Positions 1-16,000 are shown, numbered from the stretch's first letter. The stretch: 64,000 nt of DNA from Tubulanus polymorphus (GCF_964204645.1 NC_134026.1:27112650-27176649); one strand, 5' to 3'. Made by a program: numbers and translations. Notes: a model not told the origin generated them from the sequence alone.

Positions 1-599
1 ATTATTAATACAACATAACTATATCTGGGTTATGCGTTTTTCACACAAATCGTAACATTCCTTAATATTCCAGAGATTCCATTTTCAAAGAACCATCCCA
101 CTAGAATAAAGGTATCAACCTTACGATGTCATTGTATTGTTCACAGTTAAGCAAGTAATAGAGTAGACCAACTACCTTCATACCTTCCATATATTTATCA
201 CTTTCAATGTTGCGAGCCACGACTTGCAGGCTTCAATTACAACATGCAGTATTGTTGTTAGTTAGAAGGTGGCAGCAGAGTGATCAAATAACTGGAGTCT
301 GACAACAATCATATTATGTGGAGGTAGACTTTACTGTAAGGTGACTAGTACAGAAATAGGGCAGTCATATGACAGCACAGTGGACTAGATATATACATAG
401 GTTCTCAAAATAATGTTAATTCAAAATGATGATTCTTCTCTCAAATATCAATATCAACAGAATACAATAAAATGTGAATTACACATAAAATCTTCATACA
501 AATTCTATAACCCAATGAAACAAACTGATATGTTCTTCAGTTCTCTGTTAAATAACTCATATGTTATAATTTTGAACTACTTGAGTCAACAATGTTTCC

Positions 600-1099
600 A
601 GTTATATGAGCATTTATTTTACTGATTTGTATTCTCTTAATCTCAGAACATCATATGATTACATGTAATTCAGGTGACTGATGCATCTGTGTCATGAATT
701 TCTGCTCAAATTCGAAAAAAAAAATTAAACATTGTAGTTCATTTCACTAAGCCCATAGTAGTCTTATCATTCATTCATAGTTCCAATCACTAAAGCTGTT
801 AAGATTAGCTTTAAGACATGTTGTCAAACATAAATAACCTGTACATTTATGTCATGTAGAATGTTTTTAAAACATTCAATCAGCTATCAATTATGGAATG
901 AGACAGCTCAGCAAGTCAATATTCATTGCATCCGTATTGGCCCACACATAATAAAAATATTGGAATGTACTATCCAAAATGAGAGCCTTCAATCCAAAGA
1001 CCTCATGATCACAACATAGCATAATTGATCCCAATCCATGTTAGCAATGATGAGACTGCTTCTATATCATTTATAAAACCAACACCTCGATTCGCCAGA
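600..1099 (-). other. 3' UTR of the NOL4-like gene with a polyadenylation signal
   Basis: The stretch after the stop codon has no credible coding potential. An AATAAA on the minus strand lies at 613-618, about 480 nt past the stop, and is the likeliest poly(A) signal. The true end could be further downstream, toward position 1; nothing recognisable is seen in 1-600. Confidence 0.4.
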
Positions 1100-4000
1100 T
1101 CAGTTTTGTTGTAAGAGTAATTGTTCCAGTTCATCTGCTGAACGATAAAGGAATGCCGCCGATTCTCTGTATCCAGCTATCAGTTGTTTTATTGTGGCCA
1201 CTTCTTGTGGATTAAGCGTATTCTTTCCTGAACCAGCGCCTTTTTTGACAGTCAAGTCTGCAGGTCCTAAAAAGTAACATGTAGTTAGTTTGCGATATCA
1301 AAATGGCGAGTTCAGTTCAGAATTAAGGTATTAGTGGATAGGACACCATTATATATCTTACCGTTTGGCACCTGACTTGTCAAAGCACTTTGTTGCAATA
1401 GTGGATGATTGTGAGCTGGATGTTGAAAAGCTGGAAATCCAGGCCGGAATAATCCATTACCATTTGCGAATGTAAAAGCTTGCGCAAGTTCATGAGGGGG
1501 ACGAAATGCAGTGGGCGGAGCGTGTCGTGCAAATTCAGATGTAGTCTGTTTTTCAGCTGCCGGTTGAACTGTAGTTTGTGATGTCTGCTGTGATGTTGAT
1601 GTGTTGAGATTTTGTTGCGTTGATGCAGATGCTGGTGAAGATGGAGGAAGAGCATGGGTCTGGAAAATAGATCATATTCAATATTTGGATCAGACATATC
1701 AGAAAATATTCCATAAAGATGATTAGCACTACTACTGGGGAAACGTAAAATATAGGTTTAAGCCCATTAAAAATTTCTAAACACTTGGACCATAGTATGA
1801 AACATGATTGCAGCAAATATGGAAGGATCATTAGTAGTCAAGATCTAAAAGAAACATTCACCACTTGACAGCATCACACCACTAGATCATTTATTCATGC
1901 TGAAGATCTATTTAAAACATGCATAAACCAGTATACCTGTTCCTGTGCCCCAGCCACCAGAGAGGGAGGTTTTCGTGTAACTGAGTCTACACTTACGGCT
2001 AGCGGTTCGAGTCCCATGCGCATACGCTTTGCATTTTGACTTTCATTTTCACACGCTTGTGCGAGAATTGATTCAGCAGCAGCTGATGTTAAGTGGGGTG
2101 GAGTCGGTCTCAACTACAAAATCAAGATAACAATGACTTAGAAGAAATAATTGGTTCATGTGGTTAAAAATGAGGTTTCACCTTGAGAAAAATTACTACC
2201 TCATATCAAATTCATGATACTGTCTGATGTAGTCAATTATTTGTATAAACATCTCAGATAAATTTCATCACAAGGAATTGAAAGTATCTTCCCAGTTTTA
2301 TATTTTGCTGGGAAGAGTTTACCGTAGTACAATACCTGTTCGAGTCCATTTGCATCTTTAGATCTTCTCATTCTGCGACATGATTTGAGGTATGTGCGAA
2401 TTCTCTTACGCGCTCGTTCTTGGAATTCTGGAAATTGTCGATTACACGCCTCTAATATTGCTTGCACTTTGTCTTTTGGCTGTTTAGAAATCGGAACTAT
2501 TCGATCCAAGTTTTCATCCACAAATAATCTTACAAACATCTGAAACCAATTACCGGGTAATGCATAATTATGTAATGGCAAATTATTGCAAATGTAGTAA
2601 GTTCTGTTCAGAACTTTATATGGGTCTGGTAAATAGATGCAGAACTTACATTAAATGACTTTAACCGTTCTGGATCGTATTGAGAAGTAATTTTCAAATC
2701 ATCCTCATCATCATCATCATTGTCATCTTCATCTTTAGTGTCATCTAATGCATCACTAGCTTTTGTTGAACTCTAAGTGAAGAAAGTCAAGGCTAATCAA
2801 TTATTGGAGACTAATAAACAACTATGAATCTCATTACAGACTAAAGACAAGCTCTAATAGATTAATGTTAGCATTTAAACCAATAAAAATGGAATGCATA
2901 CGTCTAGACTCAATTCATCACTAGCTCTTCGTTTTCGTTCGGGATGACCTTTCCCGTTTTGTTCTGTATCCGTGTTCTCTTTTTCTTCTTTGGACACTTC
3001 TTCATCTTTGACAGCATTTTTCACATCATTAGTATCCTGTTCCTCAACTGGTGTCGGGGTTCGGCTATTTTCAGCCGATAAACCTATAAGAAAATTCACA
3101 TCTAATAAATCCAATTGAAAAGGTTTTGCTACAGATTGTGTAATTACACCATAAACTTCGTCATTACTTTCTCCAGTTTCTTTGATATCAATTTGCTCTT
3201 CTTCAGCAACCGCTGGAGATGCATGGTCAACACTTGCTTCGCTTTCTGCACTAGACATGCTGTCCTAAAAAAGAACAAAATATCCAAAACCATTATCATG
3301 ATATTACATTGAAAGTAAAATTTGAAATGGTGACAGTAATCAACGTAAATTTTTGTCCTTGAATACCGAAAGGATTAACAAATAAAATAGCTTTTAGCTA
3401 GATCGTGAAGCAATAGAGGGTTTAATGGCATGGAATGTAGAATGTTTTCTAATGTTGTTCATACTCTGTATCAAAGTACAGAGTCCGACTTGGGACTTTG
3501 ATATAGATAATGCTTGGGAAACAGCACATGGGATTATACACAGCAATGCATGCTTGATAATTTATGAGAAATCTAACGATAAGTTTCCTCTGCTTTGTGC
3601 CTATCTTATGTGCAGCTGTGCATCCACCCCATCTACGGTATATTACAGGTGCTTACGACTATTTCACTCAAAATCTATTGATATGGAAATCCGTCAGATA
3701 GTCAACAGTCCCATATCAAGAAGAACATCCTACAAGCAACGATTGCTCATAGGTTTTACCTAAATATGTTCATGGTTTTACCATCCAGGTAAAACATGGA
3801 GAAAATCTTTTTTCATGGTATGTCCATGGATGTACATCCACGCATAGATGACTATAGAAGAGGAATAATCTACGGTGTTACACTCTATATCAGTAGTATT
3901 CAATGTTTGAATAGCCAAACAACACGACATGCAAAACCCACTAAAAGCAAATTTATCACATTCCTTTATGAGCTACAAAGTAGCAACAAGTTTATCTGTT

Positions 4001-7000
4001 TAATATCAATAAGCAATTCCCTAAATTTCCTCAAGTTGTAAGCACTTGCTATTATCATTTTAGATTGATTTGAATTTGATTATTTACTTGTATTGATTAA
4101 CATAATTCAACATTTTCAAAGGTCAGTAGTCCAGATGACTAATATGGAATGAATACTTTCAGCTCTCCACTTCGCTCACTGCTCTAATTAGAAATGGTCT
4201 CTCCCACTGGGAATGTCTAATAGCGATATTACTTTTTTTATCGATCTAAAACAACCAATTATATGAAGAGTCACCAAAACAAAAAGAACTATCCGCTACA
4301 TATTCAAAATTTTTAGAAATAAACTCATTACTCAATTGTCCTGCAACACATATGTATGATACGGATAAATGCCTATTTCTAGTCTACCCAGGAACAAATT
4401 ATTTGCTTATATAAAATATTTTCTCCAAAACATCATTAATCAGAAAGAAAGATAAAAACAGCCAGAAAAGGTTATAAAATCAAAGATTCTGTTAACCGTA
4501 TTATTAATATATAGTGCAACCATTTTTTTTTCAATGAATACTTTTTTCATAAGAGTATCAAGGCAAATCATACAATTATGTTAAATATTCTCTGGGTAAA
4601 ACCTGTCAAAATATTATCCCAAGAAGATTTTCATTAATTCATTCAATGCCAGCAGCAGTGGATGATAGGGGTGTTATGCATTCATCGCTACCAAGGGAAG
4701 AGTACAGAGAACATTACAAAGAGCCCAAGCGAATCTTAAGCTAGTCAAGGTTGCCTTGGCAACAGAACCCCACCTGAACCAACCTACACTCCTCTTGTCC
4801 ATGCATACCCTATGCACGATGTGCTCAAGCTCTTGTAGCGAGATCACTGACAGATTTTAGAGCTCCCCACAACTGTTCAAGGATATAGTACCGTATCCGA
4901 TATTGATTTGACTTACATTGATTGGAATGACATCACATATATTAGAAAATTTCACAAAAATGATTTCCCTGTTATGGATAAAAAGTTTTCAAGGAAATGA
5001 AAGTATGCAATCGTTCAGTTTTTCAAGTCATTCAAAACTAAAAGAATTCATTTTCATATAAATTTCCAAGTACTATCGTTTAATTGATAATTCCTCTTTG
5101 TTTTTTTACACTTTGTCTCATTTCATGTTAAGTCCACAGATTACATTTTATTGTGCTAATACGAAAACTTAAATCGTCATTATCAACAAGAGCTATATGT
5201 TAATGGGTACCAATCATTTTAACTATCCACAAGACTTTCAAATGATTTGAAAAATCGAGTAACATATTTAACATTTATGGATTATAAATGCTTCCTTTGA
5301 GTGAAAAAATTATAATTCAATTTGTATACATAAGGACAGTGACCCTTGATATAATAAGGACATATACAGGAATTGAAACATCAAACCATTTCATGACTAA
5401 AATAGGGAAGTTAAATAAGAAGGCACTGTTCATGTGTATTGACAGTGTAATGTTATATCCAAATAGGTTAAATATTAAAGTAAAATCCATTTTTCAAAAA
5501 CATCTCAATGCTTCAGAGTACGTAGATTTCTTTTTCATGGACAATTGTTGAATGTGAACATAACATAACATAACAAACAATTAAAGTCAAATTTTATACA
5601 ATTTTGTGCTTTGTTATTCCTCTCAAATTTCAATTCTTTTCTTTTGCAATTTCAAACAGAAAATCATAGTTTTATATGAAATATTTCCATAAAAAGAAAA
5701 AAATTGCATCATGATATATGAACCCGAGCCGAGTTTGGTGTGACGTCATACATGAACAATGGGCGCACAGCGTACCCGTAACGCGATCATGGCATAGCGC
5801 GTACGCTGTTATAATGTCAGAATGACTACGTCGATATTCCATCGAACAGCACACCCCAATACAGGCAAAATAGCTTCCATACATTTTCGATCAACATATA
5901 TCGGTAGTCAATGTCTACTTCCACGGATACGCTTCCATCATGACACGCTTTATAGTCAAAATCTACGTGGCAGATAGGGACACACATTGAACCTCTATCA
6001 CACCCCTACACCGCCATGTTTGCTTCATCTAATGGTCCATGGTCACAAATATTTACCTCCTGTCTAAAACCGGGTTTCAAACGATACCAAATAACTTGTG
6101 TGAATGTATGGGATAATATCAAAACGATCCTATATTGTGTAAAAGACTATATAAGGCTGTGAAAGAAATATTCCTACCTCTCTTAATAGGGAACTCCGTA
6201 TGCAAACTATCGAGCGATACGATGTACCCGTTCAATGCGCGATGAGGCACACTACAGCACCCCGCCAGCTTGTGGCTTAAGTGTGCGCGCTTGCGTCGCC
6301 AAGGCTGCACTCCACCAAAACAAAGAAATTAGCATATGGGGGACAAAGCTACCCTCAGCTGTTACTGATTAAATATCAAACCATTTATACTTGCGTAGGA
6401 AAAAAATTGAGGCGGTGTCTTTCGTGCCAACATGATGTCTCCCCACAGATTACCATTCTCGGTCTCGGAAACTGTTGATTATATTTTTACTTTATCATTG
6501 GAGTCCCGTTTGAATAGATTTTTCGAACGATAAAATTCAGAATGCAAGTGACTGTGTCAACTTAGATTTGTTTTCTCTGATGCAACGATTTTACCAAAAA
6601 CGCGCATTGCAAAAATCTTTCTCTAGACTCCCTTCTATAACTTCTATAAAAAGTCGAAGTCTAACTCGGGTGTTCAGCTGAATTTAGAAAACAGAAAAAA
6701 CTTCTTCTTGACGTTCACTCAGCGCAATTCTCATAGGTCAGATAAAAATGAAAAATCTGATTATTTCTAAATTGAGAACGCTTCTCAAATTACACTAAAC
6801 CTGGTAATGATATTATTACCCGCACCGGACACGTTTCTTCATATAATCCCTTTTCGTCTACGGGATCAACGTTTCTTCTGAATTGCTTGCCATATTTCTA
6901 AAGTTGGTAACTTTGCAATGCGTGACAACTAATTGATATGAAAAATGGATATCTAAAAACCCAGGAAAATTATCTACTTTCATCGTGCGCCATCTTTCAA

Positions 7001-10000
7001 TTTAGAAAGGAAACAGTCTTACATGCGTCGAAACGCAGGCCATCATTTTGGACATTTTGGGGTCACATTCAGGTATACAAAAGGGACGTAAATTTTCTAT
7101 GGTGGTTCATATTTTTGTTTATTTTGACAATCATCCATATTAGGTCAGTAGACGTGACTGAGTGCATATCTCCTAATGATGGCCCTCCGGGTGCGATGGG
7201 TGCCAAAGATGCTTAAATGACCGCAATTTTTCATAAAATATGCTTATCGTATATTATATCATCATTCCACTTGAATTAGCTGTTAGTAGGTGCATAAACT
7301 CGCTTAGAATGCAAATCCAAAATTGTTCGAATTGTTGGAAGAAAATAAAGTGCACTGCGCGTAATTTATAATGGTAACTAGAACATATTCAGTGTGGTTT
7401 TTATATATACATGTATATATTTTTCATATCAAAACCATCGAAATAAGAGTCGAAAGATGCTTTCATAAATGAACTTATCAAATTTGTGATTTATGGTTAA
7501 GTCGCAATTATACCTTCAAACCAACCAGCCATACCATTTACTTGCAAATTACAAATGACGCTTTGTCCTCATCACGCCGAGCCGTCAATAACTTTTAGTT
7601 CCTGGATGATTTATCAGATGGCAGCAGTTTTCAACTGATTCAATGGACCAACAGGTCGATGGGTTAGAAAATCTTCCTTTTTAGATTGCATAATGGAGCT
7701 GACTTCGACCTTCGCGTTTCCTCATATGTTTCTGTTATATGTTCGCCTGATTTGGGATGCGGCGGTCTCAGTAATAATCTAGTGGGTATATGCATGGGCC
7801 CAGTTTGGATATCCTGTTGAAGGGGACACAGAAAATGCGAAGCCAGAAGATATTGAAAAATTGAAACAAGGAGATGAATTTTTGAAGAGTTCTAAAGGTA
7901 ATAAAGCCCGAATCTTTTGATTTTTTGTATCTTTAAAACATTTTGGGGACCCACAAATGAAACTCATAGATTTCTCTAGGGTCAGGTGGGGGTTGCGTTA
8001 ACCATGAGAATCCCAGGATATGCCACCCTGGTATATTATACAGTATAGGAAAGATTAATACACAAAGTGCGCCACGTTTGGTAACATCTACCAGTTTAGT
8101 ATTACGGGTTATTTTTTTGGTGTGTGCGTGGTGCTTAAATCCACAAAGTGCGAAATAATTCGGGTGATACCATTTTTTTTATAAACATGGACAACCTGCA
8201 CGACGAATAACCGATATATTCATGCAACCAACAAAACAAAACAACATGAAATTCATTCAGACATAAATCGGGTGGCATATTTATTACTGCAGACAAATTT
8301 ACATCACTGAACACCAGTTTTACCTCGGCGTCCATCTTATAAAGGTAGGCATCATCTTCTGAACAACCTTTCGCTTGTACGTGTTTTAGATACGTTGTCG
8401 TTATCGGGAAATTGAAATCAACGATAGATTCGTCCAAGTTCGTATTATTATTGGCTTCAGTGGTCACGACGTGCATTCGTTTTTGGCAATGGGCGCACGA
8501 CATTAGAAACCTTGTTACAGCTTCCCGCGGGAGGAAGGCGTACGTTTCAGCGATCTACCGAAAGAAAGAAAACGAAAATACAGGAAGTGTCAATGAAAGC
8601 GCTAATTTTACTGAAAAGTTATCAGCGGTTGGTTAAATCATCGTTGATGAAAATATGTTCCCATCCAGAATTTACTTACGGCTCGATAAGTTCGTTTTTG
8701 CCCAGCATGTTTTCCACCTCTACCATCTATATCTACATGGACATTGTAAATAATGTCAAAAAAGTCTTCCACAATAGCTACTCGCTTAAAACCAGGTTGT
8801 TCCGTCGCATTTGAAGATGGTCCTTCGGCATTCTAAAAATGAATATGATTATGAATTTCTTAAACACGGACGAGGACGTTACCTTTTCATGGACAATTTA
8901 TTTATGACGTTGCGAGGTCAATGGCCAAAACATAGGGTGGGCAACAACCACTTTAGAAGATGATGTAAAATAAATTAGAATTTGTGGGATTGATGATTCT
9001 CATGTTTGATTAAAGTGTTGTTGCAATGAAAAATGGCACTTCTGACATTTATTTAATCGCGCGACAAAATGAATTTTACCACAAATAGCGATTAGTGCGT
9101 TTTAGTATTTTTAGTATGGTTCAATTTACGGACGTCTTCTTCAAGAAAAACCGATGATTGGAGTTGTCCTTGCTTTGTTGATTTGGATTAATTTTTCATG
9201 TTACTAAAATAATGTCAGAACTCAATTTAGTTATAAATTTATAATTATACATGTATTTCACTTTCGTTTTGACATATTACGTTTCCTATTTTAGAGTAGG
9301 GGAAATCACGAAGTTTTGATAATGCCCGAACTCAATTTACGTACTTCGCTTCAGCTTTTTAGGTTTCTCATTGAAGAAAGGGCAGTCGAAGCTAAAATTT
9401 TCGGTTTATTATCATCATTGAATTCATGGTAATCAGAGTGCGCGACGATCTCAACTTTCAGGACGTTTAAGTACGATATTTATCTCAAATCTGCTTAGCT
9501 TTGCTCCGCGCAAGGCGATTTCAGGTCGGCCAGCATCCAACTCCGGTAATGAGGAAAAGTTGCATTACCATGGAAACCAATGAAAAGAGAAGGAAACGAA
9601 CAACTGAACGCGGTATTGATTGTGAGCAGTACGTAGCGTGTTACCCCAGGCTAGATAAGTCCGATAGATAGAGCGCACCCTCTCATGTACTGCTTCCTTC
9701 CGCCTGAAAACAACACAAGAACCGTACATGGACAAAATACTGAAACGCCCATAATTCCCGCTAATCAACGCGGCTACGACTTATCTTCGGTGCGCCGAAT
9801 TGAACGAAACCGACAAACAACCGACTACTACTCGGCAGTGATTAGATGTAACTGATGCTGACAACTCCTGGGACGTCCCTTATTACGCACAATGATCCAC
9901 TAGACCAGTCCGAATTAGAATTGGCGCCTTTACGACGAATACCAACCACTCCGGATAGCACCGTTTATAAATGAATTCGATGAAGTCAGATTTTAAGGAA

Positions 10001-13000
10001 CAAAAAATTATTCTTATGGTGAAGAATCAAATTTGCGTCGAGAGATTTAGCCGCAGAACCCGTACAGTATATCGACCTCCTGAAAGACAACCAATCATCA
10101 TCTTTTTACGTATGAATTATTTACTGATCATCCTGCAAGATCTTACTCGAATCAGTTTTTCAGGACCATTTTCCGCTAATAAAAGCGATGCGACGTCCGT
10201 TGATGAAATCATTATTTTTTACTCAGCGGTGTTGTCGGTGGTGCTCTGTAAGCTACTTTGCCAGTCCTGCTCACACATCCGTGAATTAATAATTATCTGT
10301 CAGGTTCGAAGTACGCCGTGGAAATGAAAGTGGGCGTTGGTCCGGAGACAGATTGTCAGGGATGCGTTTGTTGATCCCGTGTCATCGCAATGTTTTAACT
10401 ACGGTGATGATACATCTATACCGCTAATCAATTTCGTCGGCCCACAATTTACAGCCATTAAATATCATCAAAATTCATCTGACTTGCGTTGGAAATTGAA
10501 AACAAATTTCTACCGTGTTATTGCGGAAGAATGGAAAAATGGCAAAACCAGTCATCTTATACGTGATGGAGTTTTTGACATTTTTATGGTAAGAATGACA
10601 AGCCGTGTCAGACTAAGCTGTGTCCAATAACTGATATGTTTTGGGAAGTCCTCACAGACCACAACCATTGATTCTTAAATTCTCCTTTTAGTCTAAGCAG
10701 GAAATTTATAAGCCTTTAAGAAAAAACTTAGCAATAAAATCTTATTACTAATTTTACTAATGAAACAATTTTCTTTGTATGAAAAAAGTTTTGAATTTTG
10801 GCAGACGCCTTTTGATGCAATAGGTACCGTGCACTAAAGAAAAGAACAAACGAATTAATTTTTAAGACCTCTCTGCAAGGTGCCTGCGCGTTAATCAAAC
10901 CCATTGCAAAGTTTGCCGGACGAATGGGAATACATCTAATTAGGTATACACTTAGGCGAAGTTCTCGTCGATCGACTCAGACAAGGCTGTCGTGCAACCT
11001 GCCGAGAGAATCGGATCTGTGCACCTGTACCTTGGCGTCTTATGGGATCTTGCGTGTAGAGAGCAGGGCAATCATTCGCTCTCCTGTAAGGTAAGTTTCC
11101 ATAAAGGTGTACAAAACGGTTACCATGGGAACGGTCCGTCCGACGATTTCTCACGGAATAAGATCCTGAACGCACAATTCTATTGGGCATTTGTCGCATA
11201 CAATTACCGTGACAGAGAGGGAGATGTGTAGCCACGCAAACCCCACAAGCTAGATTGATACAAAAAACAAACTGGTAACAAGAAACGATGAACCAGGGAG
11301 ATTGCCAATAGTCGGAAAGAAGAAAGATCGACCCATCTCAGCACGTCACCGTGTCAGTATCAGATGTCTGTGTACGACGATAAGTCACGTGACGATAAGA
11401 AATAACCGTTTTGTCTGAGCAAAGCTGAGACCATAGCAGCCCGCACCGTCAAACTTGCTGAATTTCATTTGAAAAGTTTGTAACTCTTCTATGAAAGTGT
11501 GATTAGACGAATTTGAATGGATGGTCTTGTGTACTTACAGATCATATAGTTTCGTCATGAACAAGTTAATTTGTTAAAATGATCTTGTTCATTGATACCT
11601 ACGAGCAATTAGTTCAGATAATTGCTCGTAGTTGATACTTACCACCGTCTTTCCAGATGGGCCAGATTCTGCGTCAGAAAAAGGCGTCTTTTGAGGCCAC
11701 AGTCTTCCCCGTTTCTGCAATACAAAATAACGACAATAACGGTTTAATAATCTTTTTTTGTTAGTTCGTTATAAACATTTCGGGTGTAAGTAAACACGCT
11801 GCTCGGAAAGTCGTCACCGTGCAATCATCGTCGTCTCAGTTTCACCAAAGCTTTCAATCAACTTCATTTTCATAGTGAAAAAGAAAAGAAATAAGCGCCT
11901 TTAATGGGACCGGGTGATCATATACCATTTGCACAGTTCTCATGCTTTAACATTTGGATGCGATCAAAGTAACAGAATAATTAGCCAGTTAAGTGCTGGG
12001 AATATTATCAAGAGCAAAGAACACGCAAGTTTTCCTCGGCCAGGAGATACCCGGCCAAATTACAGTTATTTTAGCCTAAAGGAACACTCCACAATAGGTT
12101 ATTTCCGAGTCTTTGTAATCCAGAGGATGTGTCCGCCCAATCCGTCTCTATGGATACCTACATTCTTGTCAGAATTTACCTCATTCGTGCACCGGAGACT
12201 GCGCCGATAGGGAAATCTGGTAACGTACGTTCCACGGACGCTGAGCTGACAGCCTCGTTCAACTATTCATGGGAAAACGACACCACGGATGAGAAGACAG
12301 AAACACGAGAAAACTGAAACTCAAACGGCCCAAGTCATCCTACTTACATCTTGACATGAGACGCTGTTTCATGTAGAGCGGTCATTTCACCAGTAAAATG
12401 GCAAGATACAAAGAAACCCGAGAAACTTTCTCCTCTTCGACAGCGGTTTTAACTTTCTAGAGAAGAATGGCGGGATGGTTTACTTCGATGTAAAATCGTC
12501 ATTTTCCAAATGGAATCGTATTCAGATGTTTTGTTATCAAATTACGAAATTTAAATAGTATGAAAAAAACTGCTTCGTGACCCCGACAAATATTACGTGG
12601 AATCGGCGCACGAAGACAGTGAAAGTGCGTGTTGAATTCCAATGTTGGCTCTAGCTAACAAGGTTAACCACATCCACAAATTGGATTTGATCATCGGTTT
12701 ACATTCACAAAGCTGATGGGATGGAACCGCTACTAAAAAACAACAATAGCTTTTTCTTTCGAAAAAAAACCAAACCAAATATAAAGGATTTCGCGGTGAA
12801 GAAACGATATTCAATATCCACCCTTAATGAGTGAAACTCTTTACGAGAAATGATTCGTTGTGATTGGCTCGATTTTGAGTATCAAGCTGTCCAGCTAGTT
12901 TCCAACCATGTCGATTGATAAGTCTTAGCCTGACCGTAACTTCCGCCAGTTTCTGACTTCGTGCACAGCAGTCGTTTAAACGCGGCGTTTTGCTCGCAGT

Positions 13001-16000
13001 GTTCCGAAAAATCTGTCTCTGCATTTTTTTTTTAGAAGAAATCATTTCTATTAGTTAACAATACACATCTATTTGCCGAGCTAAATGATTTTCAAATTAT
13101 TGTGTGGTAAATACATTCAGAAAATATGAATACGCTATATACATTCTCCAGCATCAGTGAAAAGTTGTTTTTGATGAAGATCGTTATTCATTATTTCTTG
13201 ATCTATGGCGATACAAGGACGGGAACAACAAATCGTGCTTTGGAATGGATGGGTTATCTTTGATAAACATTCTTTTTCAGCTGTTCGTTCTCTCAAGCGG
13301 AGGAGGGCATGATCTTTGATCCGGTCACGTGACAGCTCGCTTTGGGACAATGCAGAGCTACGGCATTACAGTTGCATTTCCTGAATAAATCCTCAGTAAG
13401 GCGAGTGGCTCTCACACGAGCATTCAGAGCAAACTGCTTGCACGCATTAGCCATTTACAGGAGAAGAATTATGAAAGAAGCTTTGAATATACGGTAGATT
13501 TTTCCAGGATACTGCGAACGCATTATCTTGGTGGGTAGAGAAAAAGTAACAGGCTAACTATTCGTGATAAAGGAGTCAACTCCATCCCGCGCCGTTCCGC
13601 ACACGCGGATTTAAGATGGCCGGACGCACAAATGCGTGCCTCAAGCAAAAGTGTTTCCATGGTTACAAGAATCTTATGTCGAAATGTGGATTTAATCATC
13701 TCAATTATAACCATCAATCGGTTTGCCATCAAAAGGTGTAAAGTTCTTACGATCAAATGCATGGAAATCCTTGAAGCGCCGGTGAACCCAACCATTTGTA
13801 AAGCTTCGTGAATATGTTTAAGTAATGTATCGATTCCTAAGCGGGGAAAAATCCTGAAAATCTTCTATACCGATAAAGTTCGGTCGTAGGTAAGATACTT
13901 ATTATCCTGAACAGTTGACTTCAGTCGTTGCATGTGCGGAGATAGAATCAAGAATTTTCCGCCAAGTCGTCGCCGCGCGTTTATTAGTCACCCCTTTGTC
14001 ATTCTCGTCGAAGCATCAACAAAATAGGATTTATTGGAGATTTTTCGTCGCAAGACCGGATTTGACAGGCCACCGCTCAAGGGTTTTCCTTATGAGAATC
14101 CAAATCCCAAAGCCATAGCCATCACTTATGAATAAGCCCGCCCATTAGCAACAAGATTGTAATTTTTTGGATGAATCTCGTACCGATTATTTTGTAAGAT
14201 CGCATCTCGACAGTTAATTTCATATAAAAATATACGTTGACACAGAGTGGCCACGAAAAGACGCTCGACTATTACGGTGGTTTTCCGGTAATCTGCCTGA
14301 TTCCTCTTCGGATAAGCTTTACGTTATTGATTGCTGATTGGACGTCCGAATGCGAATATGAGACTCATAACTCACAATAAATCAGAAGTTTAGATTAGGT
14401 GAATGATATAGTGGCAAGCTCCCGTATCAAGAAATGTCATCTACATTAATTAAATCAGACTGTCAACTGAAGGGCAATAAATTCCTCGTTTGTCTCAATA
14501 ATTACCTTTAAAGACCTAACCACACACATGTCGCTGTTAAGAGATTGCCGTGATTAAATATTGGTTTTCTGGAGAGAACTGCGAATCTACCACATAATCG
14601 ACACGATGTTTAATTATTAATCGTTTTAAAAGATGGGCTGCCGCTTTAATATTTATTCCTTCTTCAGTCAATCGGCATGGCTTAAAGTGTGCGGATATAA
14701 AAACTGTTCGCTAAAACCACTGCCTGCAAGATTTTTATTTTCATTATTGGAATTCACATGGTTATTGGAAGCGAACTAATTGAATTTGATTATATTTCAT
14801 CTAATAATTTCATTTTAAAACGTATGTAGCTCTAGCGATGCCTCAAGGCTGCCCCGTCAGTCGAGCACTCGTCTATTCGTTTTTATCGTCAGTTTCCTGA
14901 TAAAGTAGTGAAATGAATATTCCTTAATACGAAAAGACGATGAGTAGTTGACTTATACATGCCTGCACAGGCCCGATTCCCCTTCAAAAATTTGGGTCAA
15001 GATTTTTCGAAATTTAGATACAATTTTTATGTTTTTTTGGAAAATGAAAAGCAAGCTATTCTGAAAAGATTTCAGATACCCGGGCACTTCATTTGCCCTT
15101 TTTGAATAGGAAAGTGCCCATTTTTACGGTAAAAAGTGCCCTTTTCTTGAAATGGAACTGCCCCTCAAAAGCTCGGCACGGGCCTGCTACACACTTTTCC
15201 AAAGTAATTTTTCTATTTTCCATGGTTAGACCATGCTAACGCCAACAGATCCCAGGAAATCTCGGGAAGTATACAATGTACATTATATGTCATTTACTCA
15301 GTAGCCCTTTCAGGGTAGCGTCGTACGTGATGATTTCTGCAAGATGTTGGGACACTTAGCCACTTAATGAAGCAGACACAGGGATACGGATCCGCTCTTT
15401 TAGTTTTAGGAAACAAGTGCGCAATTGCGATATTTGCCAAAGGCACGAGTGACGTTGCCCAATTACCTCCAGAGCATACACAGCTGCACACACCGGTTTC
15501 CCTTCCCTCAAGCGCATTAATGCTCGTTCTATCTGGGTGATTAGCGCCTGGTCGTACCCGGATCTTTCCACCTCTTCACTTGGCCGAGTAAAATTACATG
15601 TCTCGTCGTGTCTCCGTATAGGATTCCTCCCGGATGGTTGCATTGATCGCAAGAGCGGCTTCTCCCGTTGCGATATTCTGTGTCAATACGGCAGTACCGA
15701 TGATATTTAGTGACTCCCAGCGTATCGTCGACTCATCGAACATTATCAACACAGGACCGATATCGGATCATTTGATCACAAATGGAAAATGATACATCTG
15801 TTCATTCTCTTATTCCCCGATATGCTCCGTATATCTTTACACAGTTTTGTCTCTGTCGTCCGCGCTTAAAACAAAAACCCATGTCACCCAAAAAGTCGGT
15901 TCAAAACATAATATGATTAATGAAATAACAGTTTATTTGTAAGATGTCTAAGCCCAGTTGTGAACGGCTCAATGGTGGACCCACATTTTTTAACTTTGAA

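Noticed and set aside
9971-10327. 118-codon open frame in NOL4 intron 1
   Set aside because: No recognisable domain, no matching splice signals and composition like its flanks.
15294-15652. Overlapping minus-strand frames that might be the missing NOL4 exon
   Set aside because: The true exon with VEDFFDIIY and KHAGQKRTY was found at 8680-8832, and these frames do not resemble NOL4.
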